Assembly: GCF_000471905.2 (NCBI RefSeq)
Contig: NW_006499364.1
Location: 4,372,475-4,436,474 of the forward strand
Length of the DNA: 64,000 bases
DNA from: Amborella trichopoda
Taxonomy: Eukaryota > Streptophyta > Magnoliopsida > Amborellales > Amborellaceae
Direction: 5' to 3'
Position numbers and translations under genes: made by a program. Position 1 is the first letter of the stretch; each line of letters starts with the position of its first letter. The notes beneath the pieces are model-generated. The model did not search any database, was not told the DNA's origin, and worked only from the letters and a program-made list of their open reading frames with translations. Shown here one piece after another: positions 34,317 through 45,189 of the stretch.

Positions 34317-35815
34317 GTTGCCCCTCTTTGACACTCTCTATCCTTCGGGTGACAGGTGAGTGGCAAAGAAGTAGACAATTTGGTGTTCCCTGTCCTTCGA
34401 GGGGCAGGTGAATGTCAAAGATAAATAAGACATTTTAAATTTCGTCCTGAAGTCACATGGTCAGGGGGCACACCAATTAATCAGTGAACTATGGATTTGG
34501 GTTTACTTGGTTAAATGTGGTCCTAAGGGTTCAAGAAACCAAAGAATTTGTTAGATTTAAAATGGGGTGTCTGTAGTTACCCCTCTTTGGCACTCCCTAT
34601 CCTTCGGGGGACAAGTGAGTAGCAAAGAAGTAAACAATTTGGTGTTCTTTGTGCTTCAATGAGCAGGTGAACGTCAAAGATAAAGCAGACATTTTAAATT
34701 CATCCTGAAGTCACGTGGTCAGGGGGCACACCAACTAATCCCTCCAAGTCACTGCACTAACAGAGCTCACCCACCTAGGGCATTTTTTCTCTTAGGGTTT
34801 TTGGTGTGAGATGTCGATGAGTTACACAAGCTTGAAAGTAGAGTTGGATTTTCTGACCATGCCACTCAACTTTAGGGGTGTTCACAATTTAAATTTTTAA
34901 CCCTGGAATTTTTTTTTATCTCCTTAGGGTTTCTTAAGGCTGTCTATAAGGGAGGGCTTTTTATAGGAGGAGACTTGTCTGGCAGAATCCGAAGTGAGAG
35001 ATGAGGCAGCAACATGGCAATCGTCATCTCACGCCACCTTTAGGAAGAAAAATGCCCTAGGTGGGTGAGCTCGTTGAGCGCATGACTTGGAGGGATTAGT
35101 TAGTGTGCCCTCTGACCACGTGACTTCAGGACGAAATTTAAAATGTCTGCTTTATCTTTGATGCTCATCTGCCCCTCGAAGGACAGTGAATGCCAATGTG
35201 TCTACTTCTTTGCCACTCACCTTTCCCACGAAGGATAGGGAGTGCCAAAGAGGGGCAACATTTTAAATCTGGAAAATTTTGTGGTTTCTTATACCCTTAA
35301 GACCACACTTAACCTAGTAAACCCAAATCCATAGTTCACGGATTAGTTGGTGTGCACCCTGACCACGTGACTTCGAGATGAAATTTAAAATGTCTATTTT
35401 ATCTTTGACATTCACCTGCCCCTTAAAGGACAGGGAACGCTACTTCTTTCCCGCTCACCTATTTCTTGAAGGACAGGGAGTGCCAAAGAGGGGAAATTGT
35501 AGACACCCCATTTCAAAATCTGGCAAATTTTGTGGTTTCTTGAACCCTTAAGACTACACTTAACCTAGTCAACCCAAATCCATTGTTCACATAGCCTACC
35601 TTTTGATCAGAAACCAGTTGGCTTGCCCTGAATCATGCAAATGCATTGTTTTGACCCAAATTCTGTTTACCAAAAAAAACATTAAAAATAGTAAAAAAAT
35701 CCATTTTGACCCAAATTTTCTATGATAGCTTCACAAGAGGCTGAGAAACATACCAGAAGTGAAAAATTTTAATTTGGACAAAAATTGGTATGTGTGGCAT
35801 GGGGCGTGCTGCTTG
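34019..35815. repeat. Large inverted repeat made of two opposed family 3 3' ends
   Basis: Left arm 34,019-34,793 and right arm 35,050-35,815 are reverse complements over about 770 bp with roughly 85% identity by eye, around a 256-bp spacer. Each arm contains an LTR start, a polypurine tract, the GTGACTTC...GACGAAATTTAAAATGTC segment and an internal duplicate of the LTR start. The spacer matches 41,125-41,345 of the pol-bearing unit, so it is ordinary element interior. Confidence 0.9.
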
Positions 35816-36216
35816 CCAACCAATTTTCCAAAATTTCAAAAAAGAATAAAAATGAAAAAGACAATGATTCTCGGTGGCATGAGCCTAAACTGCCAACCAA
35901 TTTTCATAAATTTTGCCCCAACGATGGGTGCCAAACTATTTATCATGCAAAATCAGAGAGATCTTGAAATGAAGGTCTCTTGGATCTGACTCCTTAAAAA
36001 GATGAAAATGAAATAATAGAGAAGGTGGGACAAATCGAATTCAGATCTGAGGCCAGATCTGCCCAGAAATGAGCAGATCTGCCCAGAAATGAGCAGATCT
36101 GCTCTCAGATCTGTGGCGAAGCTAGCATGATCCAAGATATCTAAATACGATTTTTAGATAAATTAATCAAAAAAATCAAAATAAAATAAATCAGTAAAGA
36201 AATGAATAAAGAGAGA
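35816..36216 (-). mobile_element. Family 3 LTR end, primer site and leader (third copy), cut by gap
   Basis: LTR end at 35,937 (minus strand ...ATAAATA), primer site TTGGCACCCATCGTTGGGG (35,934-35,916), then one unit of the leader repeat AATTGGTTGGCAGTTTAGGC (35,900-35,880). The LTR runs right into the gap at 36,217. An extra CAGAAATGAGCAGATCTGCC duplication is visible at 36,060-36,100. The leader joins directly to the inverted-repeat arm at 35,815. Confidence 0.8.
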
Positions 36217-36918
36217 NNNNNNNNNNNNNNNNNNNNNNNNNNNNNNNNNNNNNNNNNNNNNNNNNNNNNNNNNNNNNNNNNNNNNNNNNNNNNNNNNNNN
36301 NNNNNNNNNNNNNNNNNNNNNNNNNNNNNNNNNNNNNNNNNNNNNNNNNNNNNNNNNNNNNNNNNNNNNNNNNNNNNNNNNNNNNNNNNNNNNNNNNNNN
36401 NNNNNNNNNNNNNNNNNNNNNNNNNNNNNNNNNNNNNNNNNNNNNNNNNNNNNNNNNNNNNNNNNNNNNNNNNNNNNNNNNNNNNNNNNNNNNNNNNNNN
36501 NNNNNNNNNNNNNNNNNNNNNNNNNNNNNNNNNNNNNNNNNNNNNNNNNNNNNNNNNNNNNNNNNNNNNNNNNNNNNNNNNNNNNNNNNNNNNNNNNNNN
36601 NNNNNNNNNNNNNNNNNNNNNNNNNNNNNNNNNNNNNNNNNNNNNNNNNNNNNNNNNNNNNNNNNNNNNNNNNNNNNNNNNNNNNNNNNNNNNNNNNNNN
36701 NNNNNNNNNNNNNNNNNNNNNNNNNNNNNNNNNNNNNNNNNNNNNNNNNNNNNNNNNNNNNNNNNNNNNNNNNNNNNNNNNNNNNNNNNNNNNNNNNNNN
36801 NNNNNNNNNNNNNNNNNNNNNNNNNNNNNNNNNNNNNNNNNNNNNNNNNNNNNNNNNNNNNNNNNNNNNNNNNNNNNNNNNNNNNNNNNNNNNNNNNNNN
36901 NNNNNNNNNNNNNNNNNN
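36217..36918. other. Assembly gap, 702 undetermined bases
   Basis: A run of N. It begins inside a family 3 LTR and ends in GC-rich GGGCGGCATG repeats, so it probably hides the rest of that LTR. Open frames spanning it are meaningless. Confidence 1.
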
Positions 36919-37084
36919 CAAGGTCCATGTCGCCCACCTAGAAAGGCATGCCTCATGCCGCCCAATTTTTGTTTTAACAGTATATATATATATATATATG
37001 TGTGTGTGGGCGGCATGTCTCGTGTCGCCCACTTGGCGGCATGCCTCGTGCCGTCCAATTTTTGTTTTTAAGAAAAACAAATTT

Positions 37085-37120
<36 letters not shown>

Positions 37121-37263
37121 CATGGGCAGCACGTCTTGTGCTGCCCACCCCATTATAATCAAAAAACGTTTTAGAAAATTTTGAAAAATAAAAGAGGATT
37201 CCATAATCCCAGGAAATCAATCGGAATGCAAAACGAAATTCTTGAGAGGTCACAATTTCATAT
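36919..37263. repeat. GTGTCGCC-type repeats and (TA)n tracts
   Basis: Three copies of a GGCGGCATGCCTCGTGCCGCC-like block (shown in shorter form: GGCATGCCTCGTGCCG), each followed by CCAATTTTTGTTTT, separated by (TA)n at 36,981-36,999 and 37,086-37,121. No coding content. It resembles the leader of the LTR copy at 39,190-39,420 and may be its duplicate. Confidence 0.75.
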
Positions 37264-39075
37264 TTTATTCATCGCTTGTAAAAGGCTTCATTACATGCAT
37301 TCTCATGATCAAATCTGATCTTGAGACCAAAATCCCTATTGTCCTAACAAACTTCAACAAAACTACTGAAAAATAGTGTTGATCATGAGATCAACTTATT
37401 CATGCCAATAAATAAATAAATAAATATAAATAAATAAATAAATAAGACAATATGTTTGGCTATTCAGTCTTCGGCTATTCAGTCTTCGGCTTCGATTTGA
37501 TTCGTTTACTAGAACAAGAGGCACTATCTTCCCGATGGGCATGAGATCCTGAGCTGGAGCAGAAGACTCACCACGAAGTCTCGAAGATTTATGGCATAGT
37601 GGAAGAGGGCAGGCACGTTCCCACCAAGAATCATAGTTCGAAGTAGTTGTGGGCATGTCTCGCTTAGCCAGCCCCTTGCTAGAAGAGGACTTCTTTACCT
37701 TCCACAACAAACTCGCCTTGACTAGAAGAGTGGAAGAATGCTGACGAAGCGGAAGATAGGGTGACAATCGATCGCCTCTCCTATAGAGGTATAATTCTAA
37801 GTATGGCAAAACTGGCGAAGCACCCTCTAAAGGAAGTACCCCTCTGTGAACTGCTGCCCCAACAGAATAAGGCATGAATGCCCCATAGCAGGCAGCAGTA
37901 GAGACACCCTTTCAAGACCCCTGATCACCCAATCGAATTATGACAACTCGTCAAGAATCCTGCGATAATAATTGACATTCTGGGGTCGAGTGTTGTCATT
38001 GACATATGCCAGTCTTAGAGCATCAGATACAACCGTAATTGATCGAGGAGGGCAGAAAACAACGACGTGTTTGTAAGCTCAAATCTGCAGAAAATCAAGA
38101 CATTGTCCTCAAAATCGAGTTTCTAGGGAAAAATAACTAAATTATGTTAAAAAATATACCTGCAAATCAGGACACTGCCCTCAATAAATCGGTCACCTCG
38201 CATGACCCTGTTGTGAAGCCCCCGGTATATGCCCCCCAACATGGTCGAAACAATAGTGTAACCTGCTTGTTCCCAAATAGCATGGACTAAAGGAATAAGG
38301 GAACTGCGAATCGTCTTACGACCACTTGGAAAGAGAATGGATCCCAACAATACAAATAGAAATATGTAGATCTATTCGGCGGCTCGAGATTGCTCACGAT
38401 TCCGGACCAGCAACTTCATATCAACCCACTGACAACGAGAAGAATAAGTAGCCCCCAATAGTCGCGCACCCATGATAGAATGGTCGTCAGTGGCAGTGGA
38501 GGGTTGGTATGAAATCCCGGCCAAGTTCAAGCTAGCAATCCTAGCAACTTCCTCCAAAGTTGGCGTTGTCTCGCCTGTAGGAAGAAAGAAAGTGTTCGTC
38601 TGATAGTTGAACTTTTCGGCAGGAGCTTCAAGAAGTGAAAAGTTACAATGGCAAGAGGCCATGTTCAAGATGCCTATCATTGAGATTGAATCCAGAAGGG
38701 CCATGATCTCGGGCCATTGCCTAGCGGAAAGAAACCAATCCTAGAACCATGGCCCAATAACAGGAAAGCCATTGACACGTCGAGGAAATTCACCCGATCG
38801 AAGGCCCTGTGAAATATGAGAGGCCAGACCTTTAAGGAAGTGCAGGGAAAAGTGGCAAAGCCTCCTCCTCTCTTTCATTGTCAACCCGCTCGAGGACCTT
38901 TCCTTTGCCCTTGGAGATCTTGTTGTCCTTCTTAGGAGCCCAAAGCTTGAAGTTGAGAGCAAGAAAAATCTATTAAAATAGAGGGAAGATGATGAAGAAG
39001 GGAGAGAATGAAGATGAGAGGAAGAAAATTGAGTTTTAAAGATGAGGGAAGAATGGGAGGGGGATGATTTTTATA
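37264..39075 (-). pseudogene. Plant mobile domain (PMD) gene carried in the family 3 complex
   Basis: On the minus strand a gene-like unit: TATAAAAA (39,075-39,068), a pyrimidine-rich leader, a basic N-terminus (APKKDNKISKGKGKVLERV, about 38,940; the expected ATG is lost), then the PMD. The PMD shows MALLDSISMIGILNM, FFLPTGETTPTLEEVARIAS, GARLLG, one in-frame TAG (38,372), LLGSILFPSGRKTI, STMLGGIYRGLHN and DRFIEG, ending at 38,147. Less clear coding pieces run to 37,396, with AATAAA at 37,269-37,264. PMD occurs in the MAIN/MAIL nuclear proteins and in transposons. The gene lies directly behind a primer site and leader, in sense with the element. Confidence 0.7.
39068..39075 (-). promoter_or_regulatory. 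TATA box of the PMD unit
   Basis: Minus strand TTTTATAAAAATCATCCCC, about 130 bp before the presumed start of the protein, with a TC-rich leader (TTCTTCCTCTCATC) between, as in ordinary plant genes. It is preceded by a run of 29 T (39,081-39,107 region). The poly-T suggests that the unit could once have come from a polyadenylated copy, but orientation and context are not conclusive. Confidence 0.45.
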
Positions 39076-39107
<32 letters not shown>

Positions 39108-39479
39108 CCCTAACCCAAAACGTGTCCTATAGTTATCCACTTTGGCCAACAGCATGCCTGGATAACCCTAAAGCCAAGAAAAGAAAAAAAAAAAAATTTT
39201 GGGCAACACGCTCCGTGCCGTCCAATTCTGTACTCGAACTTGGGCGACACGGGTCAGTCGCCCAGGCGACACGGTCCATTTCGCCCAAATTTATTTTTTA
39301 AAAGGCAAGTATGTGTGTGGCACGTCTCGCGCCGCCAAGGCGACACGGTCCGTGTCCCTCAGCCCTGGGCGGCATGCATAATGCAGCCCGAAAAACACGG
39401 TCCGCATCGCCCAAATTTTATTTTAAAATTTTTTTTTTTTTTTTGCTTAACGTCACACCTAATGTCGTCCATGTGCTTT

Positions 39480-39798
39480 TCCAAACCAATTTTCCAAATT
39501 TTCGAAAAATTAATTTTCTCCTTGGTGGCACGAGCCTAAACTGCCAACCAATTTTCCAAATTTCAAAAAATTAATTTGCTCCTTGATGGCACGAGCCTAA
39601 ACTGCCAACCAATTTTCCAAAATTTAAAAAACGTATAAAAATAAAAAAGACAATGCTTCTTCTTGGCAAGAGCCTAAACTGCCAACCCATTTTCGAAAAA
39701 TTACAATTCCAAAAAATTCAAAAAGAAATGCTCCTCAATGGCAAGAGCCTAAACTGCCAACCAATTTTCTATAAATTTTTCCCCACGGTGGGCGCCGA
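39480..39798 (-). repeat. Primer site and tandem leader repeats of second family 3 unit
   Basis: Minus strand: CGGCGCCCACCGTGGGG (39,798-39,782), a primer site of the TGGCGCCCA type (lysine-tRNA-like) with T changed to C, then four units of 60-75 bp containing AATTGGTTGGCAGTTTAGGC and TCGTGCC or TCTTGCC. The unit is present once at 35,880 and not evident behind the 50,223 primer site, so copy number varies between elements. Confidence 0.8.
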
Positions 39799-39800
39799 AC

Positions 39801-40924
39801 TGTTTACCGTGCAAAATCAGAGAGATCTTGAAATGACGGTCTCTCGGATCTGACACCTTAAACGCTGAAAATGAAATAATAGAGAAGGTGGAACAAATCT
39901 TATTCAGATATGAGGCCAGATCTTCCCAGAAACAAGCAGATCTGCTCTCATATTTGTGGCAGAGTCAACATGATCCAAGATATCAAAATACAATTTTTAG
40001 AGTGAATTAATCAAAACAAATCAAAATAAAATAAATCAATAAAGAAATGAAGAAAGAGAGAGAGTTGAGAATGATTCCAAACCGGGACGGATGGCTTGGG
40101 ACTCCCGAGCCTTATTGGGGCTCACCTGTATTAGAACCGATCCTCTTTTGTCTCTCTGATCTGAATATTAGCAAGCAAGTCCCTTCGGTGTGAAGGCTTT
40201 GATTTGGGATTTTATGTCCTAAGGGTAGCTCTGGTCTGTGTCCTAAGAGTAAATCTGGGGTTCTCTCAGGGGGTTAACATTTCCTGACGCAATTTTCAGG
40301 GTTTTCTCTCCTGTAACTCCCTTAGGTTTTCCATGTCTATCTCTTTTGTTTCTTTTTCTCTGCCAGAGTTTTTCTCTCTCTAGCATTTCATTTTCTCTCT
40401 CTCTGTCCCCTCTAAATAGTCCCCCAAAGATCTGCAAAAGGGGCCAAATTTGTTGGGGAAAATATCTTCCCATTACCAACCAAGAAACTCAGTCAAAAAT
40501 GAGTTTTAGAGGTCTCAGATTTGAGCGAAACGGGTTGTCTCACCTGGGCGGCATGCCCCATGTCACCCAAGGCTGGGCGGCAAAAGTCATGTCGCCTGGG
40601 CGGCACGCCATGTGTCGCACACACCAATTTTTTTCAAAATTTGTATTTTTCACTTCTGGTGTGCTCCTCAACCTCTTGTAAATCTCTTAGAGAAATTTGG
40701 GTCAAAATGGAGCCTTTTACTATTTTAATGATTGTTTTGGTAAAATAGGGCATCTACAAAAATCTGGGTCAAAATAGGGTTTCTGCAGGGTTTTGGGCAA
40801 GCCAACAGGTTCCGGATCACGAGGTAGGCTATGTGAACTATGGATTTGGGTTTACTAGATTAAGTGTGGTCCTAAGGGTTCAAGAAACCACAGAATTTGC
40901 CAGATTTAAAATGGGGTGTCTACA
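39801..40924 (-). mobile_element. Family 3 LTR, internal copy
   Basis: Minus strand TGTAGACACCCC (40,924) to ...GTAAACA (39,801). It is preceded by the polypurine tract GCCAAAGAGGGGCAAC and followed by a primer site, so it serves as 3' LTR of the pol unit and 5' LTR of the PMD unit at once. This is the structure left by recombination between LTRs of two elements. Confidence 0.9.
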
Positions 40925-41779
40925 GTTGCCCCTCTTTGGCACTCCCTATCCTTCGGGGGACATGTGAGTGGCAAAGAAGTAGACACTTTGGCGTTCCCTA
41001 TCCTTCGAGTGGCAGGTGAACGTCAAAGATAAAACAAACATTTTAAATTTTGTCCCGAAATCATGTGGTCAGGGGGCACACCAACTAATCCCTCCAAGTC
41101 ATTGCGCTCACCGAGCTCATCCACCTAGGGAGTTTTCCTCCTGTGGTTTTCGGCATGAGATGTCGACGAGTTACACAAGCTTGAAACTCGAGTTGGATTT
41201 TCTGGCCATACCACTTAACTTTCGGTGTTTTCACAATTTGAATTTTTAACCCTGGCATTTTCTTTGATCTCCTTAGTGTTGTCTAAGGCTGTCTATAAGG
41301 AAAGGCTTTCCATAGGAAGAGACTTGTCTTGCAAAATCTAAAAGGCAGTAACACGGCAATCGCGGCATTCGCGGTATTCATCATATACGAATGTCCAAGC
41401 TCCTTCGTTTTAGAAAATATTTTGCAAATTCTTAAAGTAGGGGGAAATTTGAAATCGAACCTGGAGCAGGGACAGGTTACGATTTTAACAAAGAAATCAA
41501 AGTTTTTTTAATTCACATACATAAAGTGAAAATTTTGAAAAGAGAAAGATATTTGAAAAACAAAGTTGGTTAGCAGTTTTAACTCCTTCAACCATAGAGC
41601 CCTCTAAGCAGCTTAGCGTCATGCAGCGATGGACCATACACCCGACCCTTTTACATCATGCGGGGATCGACGTTTGAACAAGGTGGTTATGCCTTGAACA
41701 CATTGAATAAGATGGTTGTGCCCAGAACAATATTGAATAGGGTGGTTGTGCCCTAAACACATCTGACATTTTACGTCAT
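40925..41779 (-). mobile_element. 3' untranslated interior of family 3 pol unit
   Basis: 40,925-41,345 is the same sequence as the left arm and spacer of the inverted repeat (34,317-35,045). The rest is AT-rich, with GGTTGTGCCC-GAACA repeats at 41,670-41,760. No gene. Confidence 0.7.
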
Positions 41780-42317
41780 ATGGGGCTAGACATTACCTAT
41801 GAGATTACCCCTCCCTGGACTCCCGTTATGGCTAGCACCGCCGATGAGGATGCCGATCTTAGAGAGATGGCTCCTTGGATGGAGGAATGGAGTATGGCTG
41901 CCCGAGTTATTGGTGAAGAGGAAGAGGAGGGTATCTCTCTGTCTCACTATGAGGATAAATATAGAACTCTTTTGAGAGATATAGCCACTCTGACCAAACA
42001 TGGTGAGGGGGTGATGTGGGAGCTGAGGCTTATCTTGATGAGGGCTGATCGTCTATTGATGAAGTCGCTTCCCTTCGTGCTAAGCGTGATTCAGCGATCG
42101 AGGAGCGGGATTCGATAGCAAAGGATTTGGAGCATCTGCGTCAGAATTTTGATAGGATGGTGGCAGAGCATGACTCCTTGAGGGACAAGATGGAGAGAGT
42201 ATGATCAATACCATCCTCCTCTTTTGTTGCTCCTACTCTTCCTGGACCATCTCTCGACCGCATTGGAGATTTAGAGAGATACGTAGACTGCTACAAATCG
42301 GAGAGGGCATGCTTTGT

Positions 42318-42362
<45 letters not shown>

Positions 42363-42606
42363 AGAACCTCTTTCATTTCATTTTGTTGTTTCAACAAAAT
42401 TCGACCAGAGATGAATGTCAAGAGCTTAAGGAGAACGTGAAGGGTCTTATGGATAGGTGTGGCAGACTGGTAGGACTCCTATTGGCTACAGGTGGCAACC
42501 CTTCTTTAGTAGATGTGAATCCTTATGTGAGGGTGCCATTACCATCTTCTGTTTGGAGTCAGTCACAGTCTCGGACGTCTACTCAGATGACGAGGGGTCC
42601 GAGGTA
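41780..42606 (+). pseudogene. Antisense extra ORF with coiled coil in family 3 unit
   Basis: Opposite to pol: an acidic segment (MASTADEDADLREMAPWMEE; EEEEEGISLSHYEDKYRTLL) runs to about 42,055. After a one-base shift it continues as a coiled coil (DEVASLRAKRDSAIEERDSI, DLEHLRQNFDRM, HDSLRDKMERV, stop 42,204). A second piece after a (TA)18 tract (QELKENVKGLMDRCGRLVGL, 42,410-42,606) looks like a further exon. The arrangement parallels the coiled-coil antisense ORF of family 1 (17,281-18,300). Function unknown. Confidence 0.6.
42323..42359. repeat. (TA)18 microsatellite
   Basis: Uninterrupted TA dinucleotides within the presumed intron of the antisense ORF. Confidence 0.95.
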
Positions 42607-43825
42607 GGTTCGACCGAGATTGGAGGGAGAGACGAGCAGTCATACAACAGGGGTCGAGGAGGATTCAGTATCAAAGAAGTGACCTTCATCTCTTTTTTGT
42701 TTCTTTTTTTTTTTTTGTAGGGACTACTCTGGAACTTCATATGTATATATTGCTTCGCTTTTCATTCTACCCAAGCTTCTTTCTCTTGCTCAGTATCCTT
42801 CCTCTCTTCTTTTTTTTTTCGTGTGTGATTGATTCATCGAAGTAGAGGGGAACATGTTATTTGCACACACTTTTTAAACTGAATTTTTTTTTTTCTTTAC
42901 AAACTCAGCCCCCTAAGTTGTAGGGTTTTTGTTTCGAATTCCTGGCTATTGGGTCATCGCGCGTACACACAGGGACAAGTTGCCTCATTTTGCCTCAGGG
43001 GATCTAGTCGAGAGAAAAATGCTCCCAGACTAGCCAATGTCATCATTGGCGAGGTTCACCCATCTCTGATATGTGAAGTTGATATTTATACTTGTACAAC
43101 CATGGAGTGCCTGACTAGTTTTAAGCCTTCATAACAGGCATAGGAAGTTGGCTTCGAGAAAGAGGCCAGATTGACTAATAGTTTAGCCTCTTGTAGTGAT
43201 GGAGGAAGTCCTTTATAAAAGGAGAAAGCTTTCAAAAATGGATGATTTTGACAATCAAATTGAAACAGAATTTTTGAAAGGGATGGGCTTTACAGTTTTG
43301 CCACCTGTGACCCCTTTGGTGGTCATTTTCTTTATCAAGTTTTTACCCAAAGATGATGAAAGAAAGGATTTGCTTGTGGGATCATGAGAACTCAAAAGTT
43401 CTCGAAGTTGTCTTTTCACCTTTGGAGCTTTCATCCTGTGCTTCGCGGATTCATGAAGAGTCCTCTGAATTCTTGTCGGGCTTCCATCTTGGAGGGTCTC
43501 GATGTTTTTTAGGGTTTGTCGAAATCACTTCAGTTTTCCATTCATGTCACCCTCCTACATCTTTCTGAGTTGCTTCTGTTGGGAACCTGCAGGGTCTAGG
43601 AGGAGTCTTCATTCTCAGGGTCTGCTTGTGCAGTATTATTGAAACTTGCAAGTACTTGTTTGTACTTGAGTGTTTTGCATCGAAAACTCCTTCTTAGAGA
43701 TCTTTTTATTCCTTTTACCCGTGATACCTTTTTAGGTTTTCACCATGTCCATTTTTATTTTATTTTTTAACTTTTTTTTTTTCTTTGTGATGCCTTTTCA
43801 AGTTTTCACCACGTTTTTTAGCCTG
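42607..43825. other. Interior between antisense ORF and pol end
   Basis: Poly-T tracts (42,703-42,717, 42,811-42,820, 43,768-43,780) and short plus-strand open pieces (42,949-43,134 and 43,196-43,387). The second, KMDDFDNQIETEFLKGMGF, is compositionally protein-like. I recognise no domain; these could be further exons of the antisense gene. Confidence 0.4.
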
Positions 43826-45189
43826 TTACAGGTAGTATTTTCTGAGATACATTCCATTAATGGGGTCGTTGAGTTCGTACCCCCCCTGATTTTTTATCTT
43901 ATAAGAATTGTCTGCATGCATTCGGGTAACCACGAATGGCCCCTCCCAATTAGGTTCGAACTTGCCTAAAGGGTGTGGATTTGCATAAGTGTGGAAGATT
44001 TTCTTGAGTACCATGTCTCCTTCTCTGAATTGTCGAGGAACAACTTTTCTTTGATATTCCCTCTCAATTCTACGTAGGTAAGCAACGATATTCTGTATTG
44101 CTCGTAATCGTTTTTCATTCAAATTAATGAGGGCAGCGATTCCTGCTTTCAGTCTTTTGGTCTCATCTGAATATTTATGAATAAGGACTCAGAGAGATGG
44201 TATCTCAACCTCTATAAGTAGCACTACTTCCATACCATACATCAATGAGTATGGAGTCATGCCAGTAGGAGTCTTCTCAGTTGTCCGGTAGGCCCATAGG
44301 GCACCATTTAGCTTTTCGTGCCAATCTTTACTGACTTCTATTATTTTGTCTATGATTTTGAGAAGTCCTTTATTTGTGGCTCCTACTTGTCCGTTACCTT
44401 GAGGGTAGTAAGGTGTGGAGAATTTTTTTATTATCCCAAACCTTTTGCACACTTTAGTGACCTTTTAATTTTTGAGATTGGATCCATTGTCAGTGATGAT
44501 TGACTTAGGAACTCCAAATCTGAATACAATGTTATTCTTTATGAAATGGGCAACATGTTGGACTTCAATTTTAACAAATGACGCGGCCTCTACTCATTTA
44601 GTGAAGTATTCTGTAGCATTAATATAAAACGGTGGCCGTTTGAGGCTTTTGGTGAAATCATTCCAATAATATCAAGACCCCACATGGCGAAGGTCCATAC
44701 GGGCGGTGTTGAGTTGAGTGATACGGACAGTACATGGATGAGGTCTCCATAGAGTTGACATTTGGGATACCTCTTAACAAACTTCAAGCAGTCTTCAGCC
44801 ATGGTGGTCTAGTAATAGCCTTGGTGCTTGATTTTTTTAGCTAAGGCGGTTACCCCAAAATGACCTCCTTCATTGTGCAACTTTGTTAGTACTTGGTCAA
44901 TTTCTGGCTGATCGAGGCACCGTAGAATGATGTCATCAAAGGATTTCTTGAACAGGAGGTCACCTCTCACCAAGAATCCCATCGAAAACCTTCGAAGGGC
45001 TTCTTTATCTTTTCTGGTGGCTCCTTCGGGGTATAACCCATCTTTTAGCAGGGACAGAACATCGTGGAACCATGATTTTTCCTTAACTAGTGCATCTGAA
45101 GCCACGAGAGATACTTCCCTATCATTCTCATTTTCTTACTCTATTTCTTTTTCGGTCCTTAGTGGGGAAGGGTCATGTTTGTTCCTGAT
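43826..45189 (-). pseudogene. Family 3 integrase with catalytic Glu replaced
   Basis: Zinc domain KLHNEGGHFGVTALAKKI...RYPKCQLYG (44,910-44,760), core MWGLDIIGMISPKASNGHRF (first Asp), IITDNGSNL (second Asp, about 44,490), then PQGNGQVGATNKGLL, where position +36 should be the third catalytic residue (usual QAEATNK) but is Gly (GAA to GGA, about 44,376). C-terminal part: FREGDMVLKK, NWEGPFVVTR, and the end NDPINGMYLRKYYL. Stops and a compensated frame change near 44,590. It cannot catalyse integration. Confidence 0.92.

Noticed and set aside
34019..35815. Inverted repeat as a DNA transposon or foldback element
   Set aside because: Arms contain LTR starts and polypurine tracts of family 3 and the outer boundaries lack a target duplication; it is a rearranged retrotransposon end.
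36141..37080. Frames of about 300 codons on both strands
   Set aside because: They run through 702 undetermined bases and are meaningless.
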